64,000 nucleotides of DNA from Bradyrhizobium tropiciagri (GCF_001189845.1 NZ_LFLZ01000015.1:81287-145286), one strand, 5' to 3'. Shown: positions 1 to 9,130, counted from the first letter of the stretch. Translations and numbers: made by a program. The notes: generated from the letters alone by a model not told the origin.

Positions 1-1020
1 CACCCGGTAGCGGACCGGCTTGTCCCGCAGATAGATCATCCCGCCGCGCAGGAAGTTGCGCTTGCGCGCGCCGCTGACGATTTGCGCGATCTCGGACCGT
101 CCCGCTCCGACCAGCCCGAAAATACCGACGACTTCTCCGTTGAACACCGAAAACGACATGTTCTTGACGATGCTCCCCATCGTCACGTTCTCGACCGAAA
201 GCACCTTCTCGCCGGGAGGTGAATGGGGCTTCGGCGCATCGGGATCAGCGCCGTGGGTCGCGTACTGCGCTGCGGTTTCCTCGCGGCCGACCATCATCCG
301 CACCAGCGAGTCCCGGGTGACGTCCTTCGCCGGCACGGTGGCAACCAGCTTGCCATCCCGGAGCACGGTGATGCGATCGGCGATGTTCAGTGCCTCTTCC
401 AGCGCGTGCGAGATGAAGATGATCCCCGCGCCCTTCTCTTTCAGGGTATTGAGAAGATGAAACAGATGCTGCGTTTCTTCGGGCGTGAGCGATGCGGTCG
501 GCTCGTCGAAGATGAAGACCTGGGCGTTGTGGCGGACAGCCCGCACGATCTCGACCATCTGCCGCTTGGCCGTTCCGAGGTTCTCCACCAGCACCAGCGG
601 ATCAACGTTGAAGTTCATCGATTGCAGCGACTGGGTCGCAGCGATGTTGATCTTGCTGTAGACCGTAACCCACTTCTCCATGCCGAGTTCGAGATTCTGC
701 GCCACGGTCATCGAGGGCACCAGACTCGATTCCTGGTAGACCATCGCGACACCGCCCTCGAGCGCATCCTTTGGCGATGCGAACGAGACCTTGCGGCCCT
801 GGATCATATAGTCGCCGGAGGTCAGCACGATCGCACCGGCAATCGCCTTGCAGAGCGTCGATTTTCCCGCGCCGTTCTCACCTAGCAATGCGTGGATTTC
901 GCCCGGCCGCAGATCGAAGTTGACGCCATCGATCGCGTGCAGGCCGCCATAGACTTTGCTGCCCTTGACCACCTGGAGCAGCGGGATTTCCGTCTGTTGT
1001 TGCGCCGGCATGGTGTTCAT
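1..1020 (-). CDS. Sugar ABC transporter ATP-binding protein (partial, C-terminus beyond window)
   Basis: Cytoplasmic ATPase of a simple-sugar (RbsA/MglA-type) importer. The reading frame begins MNTMPAQQQTEIPLLQVVKG. The first cassette shows Walker A GENGAGKST, a Q-loop in VAMVYQESSLVPSMTV, a degenerate signature GTAKRQMVEIVRAV, Walker B VFIFDEPTASLTPEE and the H-loop FISHALEEAL. A second cassette starts near residue 260 (VLSVENVTMGSIVKNMSFSV) and has GIFGLVGAGRSE in place of Walker A, as usual in this two-cassette family. The rest lies outside the window. The start overlaps the stop of the upstream propeller gene as ATGA, so the two are translationally coupled. The substrate cannot be read from the sequence. 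Confidence 0.9.
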   Translation of the reverse strand, partial: MNTMPAQQQTEIPLLQVVKGSKVYGGLHAIDGVNFDLRPGEIHALLGENGAGKSTLCKAIAGAIVLTSGDYMIQGRKVSFASPKDALEGGVAMVYQESSLVPSMTVAQNLELGMEKWVTVYSKINIAATQSLQSMNFNVDPLVLVENLGTAKRQMVEIVRAVRHNAQVFIFDEPTASLTPEETQHLFHLLNTLKEKGAGIIFISHALEEALNIADRITVLRDGKLVATVPAKDVTRDSLVRMMVGREETAAQYATHGADPDAPKPHSPPGEKVLSVENVTMGSIVKNMSFSVFNGEVVGIFGLVGAGRSEIAQIVSGARKRNFLRGGMIYLRDKPVRYRV

Positions 1021-2135
1021 CCTTCTTCCGCGCCGCGACCGGCCGGCAGTTCGACGAGGCAATCGCGTCCCTTGGACACTGCCAGCACGCGCGAGCCGAT
1101 CGGGCGGACGGTCGTGACGCCGTGGACACGGCCATCAACCCGGCTGTGCAACGTCTCTACCGCAAGTCCCCTGGTGTCGAGCCGGGCGACTAGGCCATAC
1201 GAGCGCGGCGGTGCCCACGGCTTCTGGATGCCGAGCTTCTTGATACGCCCGATCTGAGTCGGCTCCCGCGGATTAAGACGACCGTCCAGCACCGGCCCGA
1301 TCCAGAGCTCGGACGGCACCGTCCGCATCATCTCATCGCAGAACGCCCGTTCGCGCAGGACGAATTCGGTCAATTGCGTGCGGAGCGCGAGGAAAGCCAT
1401 CCAGACCTCTCCGTTCGGGCCGCAGCCGAGACGCGCCGGATAGCCGGTATAATTCTTGACGATCACGCGCCTGCCTTCGCCTGCGCGCGAAAAAGCGCTC
1501 AAGCGGTGAGCCCAGGACTCGGCGACCCACACCTCGCCGCCGTCGGGAGACACGGCCACGCCGAGTGGCCAGGCGAGCTTGTCCGCGCGCACGCTCACAT
1601 TACCGAGCGAGGGATTGCACGCAATGAGACGACCCGACGGGGCTCGGTTTTCCATCAGGTCGGCGAGCCATAGGTCAGGTCTGTTGTTGCGCGAGCCGTC
1701 GGTCAAATAGATCGCGCCGTCGGGCGCGACCGTCACCGATAATGGACAGGCGATCTTCTCTCCACCGACACTTTCGAGCTTGCCGGTGATCTCTCCAGCT
1801 GGGGAGAGCGCCACCAAACCCACGCCGGAGACGCATGCGAGCAACCTGCCGACCGGCGTGCAGGCAAGGCCGCCGACCGGACCGTCGAGCGTTGCGAATA
1901 CCGTGCGCTTGTTGAAATCGTCCCCGGTGCAACGCAGGATGCGGTTGCCGGTCGAGACGTAGAGCGCGCCGTCCTGCCCGAGCACAATGTCGTCCGGTCG
2001 TTCGATCTCGTCGCCGAGCTGGCGGGCCTGATCGAGCCGCTGGTTCGGAGAGAACGCGCCGTCGAGCACGGGAATGACATGAAGCTCGCGGTTCGGAAAC
2101 AACACGCGGTCGATGATATCGCCGAGCAGAGACAT
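1017..2135 (-). CDS. SMP-30/gluconolactonase/strictosidine-synthase-like beta-propeller protein
   Basis: A 372-residue protein with repeated propeller blades such as RPDDIVLGQDGALYVSTG, PVGGLACTPVGRLLACVSG, PLSVTVAPDGAIYLTDGS and PLGVAVSPDGGEVWVAES. This pattern is typical of the SMP-30/LRE and strictosidine-synthase-like families, many of which are lactonases or esterases. No signal peptide is visible, so it is probably cytoplasmic. The ATG has GGGGAGG about ten bases upstream. It lies between the permease-propeller fusion (3-base gap) and the ATPase (ATGA overlap). It resembles the C-terminal half of the fusion (both carry the PDDIVL/PEDIIL, LLVC-type and WVAES/WASTW-like segments), so the operon holds two propellers. 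A sugar-lactone or similar hydrolytic step on the imported substrate is inference. Confidence 0.82.
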   Translation of the reverse strand: MSLLGDIIDRVLFPNRELHVIPVLDGAFSPNQRLDQARQLGDEIERPDDIVLGQDGALYVSTGNRILRCTGDDFNKRTVFATLDGPVGGLACTPVGRLLACVSGVGLVALSPAGEITGKLESVGGEKIACPLSVTVAPDGAIYLTDGSRNNRPDLWLADLMENRAPSGRLIACNPSLGNVSVRADKLAWPLGVAVSPDGGEVWVAESWAHRLSAFSRAGEGRRVIVKNYTGYPARLGCGPNGEVWMAFLALRTQLTEFVLRERAFCDEMMRTVPSELWIGPVLDGRLNPREPTQIGRIKKLGIQKPWAPPRSYGLVARLDTRGLAVETLHSRVDGRVHGVTTVRPIGSRVLAVSKGRDCLVELPAGRGAEEG

Positions 2136-2138
2136 GGC

Positions 2139-4250
2139 TTAGGCCCCTCCCCAATAGGACTTGTGCGCTTCCCAGGTCGGATCAGCGTCCTGCAGGTGGA
2201 CACGGCCGATGCGGTTGTTCTCGAGACCGCCGATATAGAGATAGCCCTTGTGCTCGCGGACCGATGTGATGGTCGGATGCGAAAGCCCACCTGGATCCCA
2301 GAGCGATTCCGTCACCACGCCATTGTCGTCGAACTTGACCACACAGCCGTAGTTGATGCCCGGGCACAGCCACTCGTCTGGCGGAATTTGCTTGACCATG
2401 CGGGTGCGGAAGACAGGGTTGCGCATCGCAAGGTCATAGACCGGCGTGCGCAGGCCGACGAAGGCAAGCCAATACTTGCCGTCGGAAGCGCGGTTGATGT
2501 TGTCGCAATAACCCGGAAGGTTGTCGATCAGGACTTCGCTGGTGCCTGCCTTCGGACCGGCGATCCAGTAGCGGTTGATCTGGCAGAGCCAGGTGCTCGC
2601 CCATAGCACAGACTGACCGTCATGCGAGATGCAGATCCCGTTGGGAAACGTCAGGTTCTTGAGAACAGTCCTGGTTGTTCCGGTTTTCGGATCGTGGCAG
2701 ATCAGCCGCCCGTTGCCGCGTCCCTCAAAGCCGTCGAGCGCCCAGTCGGTCAGTTCGTAGCGGGTCGAGGCCTCACTGAAATAGATCCTGCCGTCGGGCG
2801 CAACGTCGAGATCATCAGCGAGATAGAGCCGCGAATCGTCCTTGAGGCGTGTCCGGGTGCGCGTGGTTCGGTCAGTGACCTTGAAGACCGAACGATCGGG
2901 CTTCACGCCGTAAACACCCATGCCCGCGATGCAGACAAGGAGGTTCTGATCTCGATCGAACGCCAGCCCAAGCGGCCGGCCGCCGATGCGCGCGAACTCC
3001 TCACGGACGGTATAGTCCGGTGCGAGAAAGCGGATGATCGAGCCGTTGCGGTTGACGGTGTAGAGATTGTCCCTGCGGTCGAGGATGATGTCTTCCGGGC
3101 CCTCGATCATGTTGAGGGCGATCGCTTCCGCGTTCTTCAGGCGGTCATTCTCCGCGAACGGAGTGCCGCTGCCACGCTCGACCGACGGTGGCGGCTCAAA
3201 ATCAACCCAGCTCGGTGTGACGTATACCTTTTGCAGCACCTTGCCCTTGTTCTTGACCCACTTCACGTTGAAGCCCACCGCGAGCAGCAGGATGATGCCG
3301 ATGATGGCGGTCGTCAGGTTGCCGGAGATGCCCAGCCGTACCATGCCGCTGGTGAGCATGAAGATGATCGCCGCGCCCATGACGGCGCGCGCGATGGTGC
3401 CGCGGCCGCCGGCCAGGCTGATGCCGCCGAGAACCACCGCGGCCAGCGCGTTGATCTCCCAGCCCACGCCGGTGTCGGTGCCCGAGCTGCTCTGCCGCGC
3501 GGCATAGAGAATCCCCGCCAGTGCCGAGATCGCCCCCGACATCACATAGGCCGAGAACAATACGCGCTTGACGTTGACACCGGCGTGGCGCGCCGCCTTG
3601 CGGCTCGACCCGACCGCCATGATGTGGACACCGGGCTTGATGCGGGTGAGAAAGAAGTGCGTTCCGACGGCGAGCAGGATCAACACCAGCATGTTGAAGG
3701 GAATGCCAAGAACCCTGCCGGATCCCATGAAATCCCAGGTACTGGAACCGCTGTCGATGCTTGCGAGTTCATTCGTGAACGCGACCGTCACCTTGTTGTA
3801 GGCGGCGCGGACGATGATGAGGACGACCAGCGTGGTCAGGAACGGGCGGGTCTTGCCGTAGGCGATCAAGCCGCCGTTGATCGCGCCCATCACCGCACCG
3901 AACAGCACGACAAGTACGAACGTCACCGGCAGCGGCAGCCCAATAATGAGATAAAGATAGAGCGCGAGGAAGTTCGACATCGCGAACACAGCGCCGACCG
4001 ACAGATCGATGCCGCCTGACAGCACGGAAAACGCCATCGCGACCGCGACCATCCCCTGCTCCGCGAAATTCCGCATCAGCTCCTGAAGGCTGCCCGCCGT
4101 CAGGTAGCGCGGGATCATCACCGCGAATGCCAGGAAAACCGCGATCGTCAGTGTGAATGGAATGATCGGCTCCATCCACCGCTTTTCAAGCAGCTCGCCC
4201 AGGAACAACTGGGGCGAATGGCGATGCCAGGCTCGTTGCAGGCTTTTCAT
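2139..4250 (-). CDS. ABC sugar permease fused to a C-terminal SMP-30-like beta-propeller
   Basis: The first 330 or so residues are an RbsC-like inner-membrane permease with many hydrophobic helices. They include the family segment GGIDLSVGAVFAMSNFLALY and the cytoplasmic loop region AVGSSRKAARHAGVN. After a linker near VKNKGKVLQKVYVTPSWVDF, about 350 residues form a beta-propeller with blades such as GPEDIILDRRDNLYTVNR, PLGLAFDRDQNLLVCIAG, DLDVAPDGRIYFSEAS and FPNGICISHDGQSVLWAS. I place the start at MKSLQRAWHRH, because GGAG lies seven bases upstream; an upstream ATG would add 24 residues without membrane character. RbsC-type permeases end in the cytoplasm, so the propeller should face the cytoplasm. 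No frameshift joins the halves: the frame is open throughout. Confidence 0.85.
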   Translation of the reverse strand: MKSLQRAWHRHSPQLFLGELLEKRWMEPIIPFTLTIAVFLAFAVMIPRYLTAGSLQELMRNFAEQGMVAVAMAFSVLSGGIDLSVGAVFAMSNFLALYLYLIIGLPLPVTFVLVVLFGAVMGAINGGLIAYGKTRPFLTTLVVLIIVRAAYNKVTVAFTNELASIDSGSSTWDFMGSGRVLGIPFNMLVLILLAVGTHFFLTRIKPGVHIMAVGSSRKAARHAGVNVKRVLFSAYVMSGAISALAGILYAARQSSSGTDTGVGWEINALAAVVLGGISLAGGRGTIARAVMGAAIIFMLTSGMVRLGISGNLTTAIIGIILLLAVGFNVKWVKNKGKVLQKVYVTPSWVDFEPPPSVERGSGTPFAENDRLKNAEAIALNMIEGPEDIILDRRDNLYTVNRNGSIIRFLAPDYTVREEFARIGGRPLGLAFDRDQNLLVCIAGMGVYGVKPDRSVFKVTDRTTRTRTRLKDDSRLYLADDLDVAPDGRIYFSEASTRYELTDWALDGFEGRGNGRLICHDPKTGTTRTVLKNLTFPNGICISHDGQSVLWASTWLCQINRYWIAGPKAGTSEVLIDNLPGYCDNINRASDGKYWLAFVGLRTPVYDLAMRNPVFRTRMVKQIPPDEWLCPGINYGCVVKFDDNGVVTESLWDPGGLSHPTITSVREHKGYLYIGGLENNRIGRVHLQDADPTWEAHKSYWGGA

Positions 4251-4366
4251 CAACAGACTCCAGCGGGTTCGGCGCGGACGGGGGCCGAACGGCGGGACGA
4301 CGCAGGGAATGGGGATCGGCAATTCCGGCCTGCCCGCGCCGCAGTGGGCGCGGGCGCCGAAACGAC

Positions 4367-5389
4367 TTACTTCGCGCCCTTCGGGATGCTGAAGCAGTAC
4401 ATGCGGTCGTCCTTCGACTTCACCCAGGCGGGGGTCGTGTAATAGGCGGTGTTCTTCGCACCCGGCTTGTCGCCGCTCTGCAAGAGCGCGATCACCGCAT
4501 CGGCAATGGTCTGCCCCTGCACGTCAGCGCGATACGACAGGTTCGCGGAGAACGCGCCTTGCTCGAGGAGATCGCAATCCGCGGGTTGGCCGTCGCTGGC
4601 GACGAACACCTTCACCTTATCGCCCATGTTGGCCGCCTTGAGCGCCTGCGCCGCGCCTGCCGTCTGCGGTCCCCAGACGCTGAGGATGCCGCACAGCTTG
4701 GGATGCTGCTGCAACACGGTCGTCGTGATATCGCCGGCCTTGTTGGCGTCCCAGCTAGTCGGCTGCGACGACACGACCTTGATCGAGGGATCGGTCTTGA
4801 ACACCTCCATCGCGCCGTTCTTCATGTCGAGCGAATAGGCCGCGGTCGCCTCGCCTTCGAGGATCGCGATTTCGCCTGAGCCCTTGCCGCCGCCGCACTG
4901 ATTGATAACCTCGCGCGCGATCTTGGTGCCGAGATCCTTGGCATCGACGCCGACATAGGCGTCGGTCAGCGTATTCGACGCCATGTTGACCTGCACAACA
5001 TAGATCCCCGCGTCCATCGCACGCTTCAGCTCCTTGGCAAGCAGCGTGACGTTCGGATTTTGCACCACGATCACGTCGGGCTTTTCATTGATGTAGTCGC
5101 TGACGGTCTGAAGCTGGACGTCGGACTTGAAATTTGCATCGCGCGTGACGAGCTTGATGCCGTAATCGTCGAAACGATCCTTCATCACGCGCGTCCATTC
5201 GGATTCCAGAACGCCCATCCAGACCGGCGACCAGGCGACCGTCTTGCCTTTGAGTGCCTTGTCGAATTTCTCGCGCAACTGGTCGCGCGGCCCGGCAGCC
5301 TGCGATGGCGCCGCCACTAGAGCGGCGGTCGCCACGATCGCCGCCAGTCCGATGCCGGCAAGCGCCTTCCTGTGCACCGATTTCGTCAT
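4367..5389 (-). CDS. Periplasmic sugar-binding protein of ABC transporter
   Basis: A periplasmic-binding-protein type 1 (ribose/galactose-binding-like) solute receptor of 340 residues. The start MTKSVHRKALAG is preceded by GGGGAGGAATAGAC, an excellent ribosome binding site. The ORF runs 21 codons further upstream, but without support. Residues 1-32 form a signal peptide ending near APSQAAG. The body has the class pattern: a first lobe with VVQNPNVTLLAKELKRAMD and VVQVNMASNTLTDAYVGVDAKDLG, and a second with ILSVWGPQTAGAAQALKAANM and VKVFVASDGQPADC. It sits between two permease genes of the same operon. The ligand is not identifiable from sequence. Confidence 0.9.
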   Translation of the reverse strand: MTKSVHRKALAGIGLAAIVATAALVAAPSQAAGPRDQLREKFDKALKGKTVAWSPVWMGVLESEWTRVMKDRFDDYGIKLVTRDANFKSDVQLQTVSDYINEKPDVIVVQNPNVTLLAKELKRAMDAGIYVVQVNMASNTLTDAYVGVDAKDLGTKIAREVINQCGGGKGSGEIAILEGEATAAYSLDMKNGAMEVFKTDPSIKVVSSQPTSWDANKAGDITTTVLQQHPKLCGILSVWGPQTAGAAQALKAANMGDKVKVFVASDGQPADCDLLEQGAFSANLSYRADVQGQTIADAVIALLQSGDKPGAKNTAYYTTPAWVKSKDDRMYCFSIPKGAK

Positions 5390-5448
5390 GTCTATTCCTC
5401 CCCTTTTATGTCGGCCGACTGTTGCGGCCTGTTGATGGAAGCCGAGCG

Positions 5449-6435
5449 TCAATCACCCTGCTTCGACGTCTCCTCGTCGCGCGGATGCAGTCGGGAATCG
5501 AGCAGGATCGCGATCAGCAGCACGATTCCCTTGACGATGTTCTGGGTCTGCACGTCCATATCCATGATGGTCATGCCGTTCAGCAACACGCCGATCAGCA
5601 AGGTTCCGGCGATGACGCTCATCACGTTGCCGCGGCCGCCGACGAGGCTGACGCCGCCGAGAACGACAACCATGATGACGTCGAAAATGATGGTCGATTC
5701 CGCGACCTGGAGATGCATCAGCGCCGTCTGCGCGACCATCACGACGCCACCGATGTAGCCGATCGCAGCGCACAGCGCGTATTCGATCATGGTCAGCGGA
5801 CGGGTGGGCAGTCCGGTCTGACGCGCGGCGTCGGGATTATCACCATGGGCATAGACGAAGCGCCCGATCACGGTGCGCGACAGAAAGAGATGCACGACGA
5901 CCGCAGTGGCCGCGAAGATCAGGATCGAGATTGGGACGCCGCCCCAGACATTTCCGCCAAGCCGCAGGAATTCGTCGTGCCCCTTGGAAAGATATACGAC
6001 ATAGTGCTGCACTGCGGTGGTGCGTACGACCCCCAACACCGCAAGACTCGACGCCAGCGTCGTCAGCAGCGGCGGCATCTCGATCACCGAGATCAGAAAC
6101 CCGTTCAGGAAGCCGATGGCGATCGCCATCACGAAGCCGATAAACAGCGCGACTGGCGTCGCATAACCCGAATTCATCAGAATTATCGCGATCGCAGTGG
6201 AGGCGGCGAAGGAGGCGACTTGCGACAGGTCGAGTCCGCGTCCAATCACAACGACCGCCATGCCGAGCGCGAGAATGCCGAGGATCGAAATGTTGCGCGC
6301 CAGCGCGAACAGATTGCCGAGCGTCAGGAAGCCATTCAGGAAGATCGAAAAAACGACGATCAGGGCCGCGCACATCGCCAAGACGGCCGTTGTCTGTGTC
6401 AATTTCGGCCCGCGCGCTCCCGAACTGCCGGTCAC
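5449..6435 (-). CDS. ABC sugar transporter permease
   Basis: An RbsC-family inner-membrane permease of 328 residues. It shows the family signature near residues 60-75 (VVIGRGLDLSQVASFAAS), the cytoplasmic loop YAHGDNPDAARQTGLPTRPL and the C-terminal GGVSLVGGRGNVMSVIAGTLLIGV. The start codon is GTG, with GGGAGGATCCC immediately upstream. It is the first gene of the sugar-transport operon and pairs with the permease domain of the fusion protein to form the translocation pore. The stop is about 60 bases before the binding-protein start. Confidence 0.9.
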   Translation of the reverse strand: MTGSSGARGPKLTQTTAVLAMCAALIVVFSIFLNGFLTLGNLFALARNISILGILALGMAVVVIGRGLDLSQVASFAASTAIAIILMNSGYATPVALFIGFVMAIAIGFLNGFLISVIEMPPLLTTLASSLAVLGVVRTTAVQHYVVYLSKGHDEFLRLGGNVWGGVPISILIFAATAVVVHLFLSRTVIGRFVYAHGDNPDAARQTGLPTRPLTMIEYALCAAIGYIGGVVMVAQTALMHLQVAESTIIFDVIMVVVLGGVSLVGGRGNVMSVIAGTLLIGVLLNGMTIMDMDVQTQNIVKGIVLLIAILLDSRLHPRDEETSKQGD

Positions 6436-7577
6436 GGGATCCTCCCAGGTTAGTTTTTATTCTGGGAGGAAACTGAGCACAATGTATCCAAAAGTCAACG
6501 CCTGCATCCAAACATTGGGCGACGAGCTTCTTGCGAAGGAATAACGCGCTGTAGCAAAAGTAATAAGATAATATTTTCAGTTTATTACGCCAAGCAATCG
6601 CGATATTCGCAACATCTTCACGTGGCTCATTCCGGCAGTTGAGAGCCAAAATGGACGAATTGGATACATTCGATGTTAAGCCGAGCCGAGCGTGAGGCTG
6701 TCAAGCTGAGATGGATGTCGCCCCTCGGGGTGGCGCGGCGAGGTCGCCAGTCATGCGGGAATCTGTTGCACGTGATTATGGAACGCGCACCGCCGCTCAA
6801 CACGCCACGAACGCGAATCTTGATAGCGACTTCCAAAGACGCATTGCGTCTACTTCGCGCCCGGTAACTGCGGCCGCAATTGCCAGGCGCTATTGGGTCC
6901 GACCTATCGACGGACGGAGCCCATCGGCACAGCTGGACGTCTGCTTGTGGTGCGCTCGGAGGGCGTTCGCATTTTCTGTGATTTCAATCGCTTATCCCTA
7001 CGATGAAGAAGCAGAGGTTCATATCAACCTTGTAGGAGCCTTTCAGCTCCCATTGCCGACCCTTACGTCCCGAACGTAGTAAGCGATCGAAAAAATCAAC
7101 AAAATCAATGAAGCTTGATCCTGATTGACCACCGTTATCGCTGTTTGTTCACGTCGGTGGTTGGCGTCTGATGCCGGGCTCGCAGAGTGAGTTGAGGGTC
7201 GTGGTCGACTTCCTGCTCAGACCGTCAACGGGGCCGCCTCGGTAGCCTCGGAAGTCGGCCAGGGTTGAATGGTAGTATGGGCGGAGCTGGCACCGGCAAT
7301 CGGGATGCGTGTGATCATACCGGCTAAAACCGAGACGCTCCGACAAGGCGGTTGAAGGAGATGCCTGCTATCGCGCGGCTTCGCCATCCATTACGACGCG
7401 GCCGTTCTCAGGGACGCCCATCAAGCAAGGGGTAACCAGCGTTGTCCGCGCCGGGGCGGATCGACGTCGTGGCGCGAAAATCGCCGCAGGGAGCATGACT
7501 CCCGACGGCGTTTTCCAAGGGCAGCAAGCATTGAGGCCGGATTTGGACACGGAACTCACAGATGCAGGCGCACTAGC
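6436..7577. other. Gene-free intergenic region upstream of the sugar operon
   Basis: About 1.1 kb separates the sugar-transport operon from the bacteriocin locus. Short open frames on both strands lack a ribosome binding site, recognisable domains or credible composition, so I call no gene here. The part next to 6435 must hold the operon promoter and contains a spaced inverted repeat described separately. Base composition is more AT-rich near 6540-6600 than in the flanking genes. Confidence 0.55.
6483..6668. promoter_or_regulatory. Spaced inverted repeat TGTATCCAA / TTGGATACA, possible operator half-sites
   Basis: TGTATCCAA at 6483-6491 is matched by the exact inverse TTGGATACA at 6660-6668. 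A related TGCATCCAA lies at 6503-6511, about 20 bases from the first. The elements lie 50-235 bases upstream of the GTG of the sugar permease. They could be sites for a repressor of the operon, but no regulator gene lies next to them in this window. The assignment is inference from the repeats and their position. Confidence 0.3.
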
Positions 7578-7757
7578 TTAGCCAGGCGGAAGGTAGCCGC
7601 CCGGTTTTAGATCCTTCACCATCGCAAGATTCTTATCGATGGCCGACAGCAGCTTGTCGAACGCATTTCCTGGAATACTGACTGGGCTCGACGGCTTGCC
7701 CCCCGAAACGGCTCCCAGCTCGTCGGCTGACAGTTCACGAATGCTCGTCAACTTCAT
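7578..7757 (-). CDS. Double-glycine leader bacteriocin-like precursor 1
   Basis: A 59-residue peptide. The leader MKLTSIRELSADELGAVSGG ends in GG and has the spaced hydrophobic positions recognised by C39 peptidases. The predicted core has 39 residues, starts KPSSPVSIPG and ends GGYLPPG, with a central helical stretch FDKLLSAIDKNLAMVKDL. The start is set by AGGAGGAAAGCAA just upstream; a longer in-frame extension lacks such a site. It lies in the same locus as the NHLP-type exporter genes and is probably cut and exported by them. The core has no cysteine, so no disulphide or lanthionine is expected. I recognise no named bacteriocin in it. Confidence 0.72.
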   Translation of the reverse strand: MKLTSIRELSADELGAVSGGKPSSPVSIPGNAFDKLLSAIDKNLAMVKDLKPGGYLPPG

Positions 7758-8200
7758 TTGCTTTCCTCCTGTTGCCGGCGGCGACATTGCCACCTGGTGC
7801 AGGATGGATACGAACTCCAAGCGACGGCTGCTGTGACGTGCGTCACATGCGTAAAATCGACGCTGACCACTGGCGCTCATTTGGAGCCGCTCGTCTACCG
7901 AACGAATGATCGAGCCTCGCTTGCCACAAGCCGTGCGGATAAACGGGGGCAACTTGCATCAGAAACGACCTCGCCCATGTCCAGCAAACGCGACCAGACC
8001 GACGGCGTCATGACGAAGGGCCTATCCTATCGGTCCGATCAAACCTCCCTTTAGCGCACCAGACCTCCGCCTTCTTGCGCCACTTCAACGCTAGCTCGCG
8101 ACGACCAAGAACCGTGACTTTAGTCACGCGAAAGAGGATCTCAGCTGTCATGCTCGCAACTCGATGAACGCGGTGTTCATCACAGCAAGGGAGTACGAAT
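7758..8200. other. Intergenic region between divergent precursor genes
   Basis: This 440-base stretch separates precursor 1 (minus strand) from precursor 2 (plus strand) and should contain their divergent promoters. I see no convincing gene. GTGACGTGCGTCACATGCG near 7830-7850 contains a CGTGCGTCACA-type dyad, and GTGACTTTAGTCACG near 8115 is a perfect short palindrome (GTGACT T AGTCAC-like). Both could be regulator sites, but this is only a suggestion from symmetry. Confidence 0.35.
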
Positions 8201-8398
8201 ATGATCGACGAGTTGAATGACGCCGAACTCGGTCTCGTCAGCGGCGGTCTGCAGGACGGTTATCAGTTCTGCCCGAATGGACCGGCAGGAACCGGTGTGT
8301 ATCCGTCGTATGTAAATTGCGATGGGCTTACAAATCGACAGGTTTACGGCGCCTTCTTCGACGGCTTCAACAAGACATCAGGCCAGCCGCCTATTTGA
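8201..8398 (+). CDS. Double-glycine leader bacteriocin-like precursor 2
   Basis: A 65-residue peptide with a very short leader, MIDELNDAELGLVSGG, followed by a 49-residue core starting LQDGYQFCPNG. The core has two cysteines (QFCPNG and VNCDGL), so a disulphide is possible, and many aromatic and glycine residues. GGGAG lies seven bases upstream of the ATG. It is the only plus-strand precursor in the locus. It is likely a substrate of the C39-type exporter at 12.5 kb. The core is unlike any family I can name. Confidence 0.7.
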   Translation: MIDELNDAELGLVSGGLQDGYQFCPNGPAGTGVYPSYVNCDGLTNRQVYGAFFDGFNKTSGQPPI

Positions 8399-8653
8399 AT
8401 GATGCGCCCGCCTTTGCTGAAGCCTTGGCGTGCGCTGCCGTGAATCAGCCTGATGAAATGGCCGTCTCGACAGTCTCGGTGCACGACCTGGTCCTTTTGT
8501 CGTCGCCAGCAGCCTCGGATCGGTGAACTGCAACCGGCAGCCTGGGCGCATCAGAGAATCCCGCCGGCCAAAACCAGCGGGCTTCTCACTACTATGGTCT
8601 CGGCAAGAGGCGTCCGCTGCGTCGTGAGATCCACCATCTTCGACGCTCCGGAG

Positions 8654-9130
8654 CTATTTTGCCTGATGCACCAGCAGCTCGGCAATCCGATCATCGGCGC
8701 GGCGGAGCCTCCGACAAAGTTCGCGACTGATATTTTGTATCACGAGGACATACGCGTGGATGTCTGCCTTACAATACATGTAGAGGCTTCGAGCCGTGAG
8801 CTCGTACAAGACGGTTTGGCTTTGCGCGGAGACCGTGGCCGATCGATTTTGCATTTCGATGAGCGTCATCTCGCCAAAAAAATCCCCGGCCTCAAGACCC
8901 GCCATCCGAATGGAGCGCCCCGAGTGCCCAAGCCTGCTCACGACGAGCTCGCCGGAATGAACGATAAACATTGAACGCCCCGGCTCTCCTTCCGCTACGA
9001 TCGTGGCGCCAACGTCAAAGCGGCGCTCGACGAGCATTGAGATCAGCAGATCGAGGCTTGTATCTGACAGCCCTCCGAAGAAAGGCGTGGCGAGCAGGAA
9101 AGCTTTCAATTCGGGAGAGCTGACAGCCAT
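8654..9130 (-). CDS. Stand-alone cyclic-nucleotide-binding domain protein
   Basis: 158 residues made almost entirely of one CRP-type cyclic-nucleotide-binding beta-roll. Evidence is the N-terminal helix FLLATPFFGGLSDTSLDLLI, the strand segment VAEGEPGRSMFIVHSGELVV and the phosphate-binding cassette GDFFGEMTLIEMQNRSATV. The conserved Glu and Arg are both present. A C-terminal helix (YVLVIQNISRELCRRLRRAD) follows, but there is no helix-turn-helix, so it is not itself a DNA-binding CRP. Such proteins occur beside NHLP-type export genes. A regulatory role through cAMP or cGMP binding is inference. It lies between precursors 2 and 3. Confidence 0.82.
   Translation of the reverse strand: MAVSSPELKAFLLATPFFGGLSDTSLDLLISMLVERRFDVGATIVAEGEPGRSMFIVHSGELVVSRLGHSGRSIRMAGLEAGDFFGEMTLIEMQNRSATVSAQSQTVLYELTARSLYMYCKADIHAYVLVIQNISRELCRRLRRADDRIAELLVHQAK

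Noticed and set aside
5254..6453. Long open frame of about 400 codons on the plus strand opposite the binding-protein and permease genes
   Set aside because: It is antisense to two clear transport genes, has His/Asp/Arg-rich low-complexity composition typical of the GC-rich complementary frame, and no domain.
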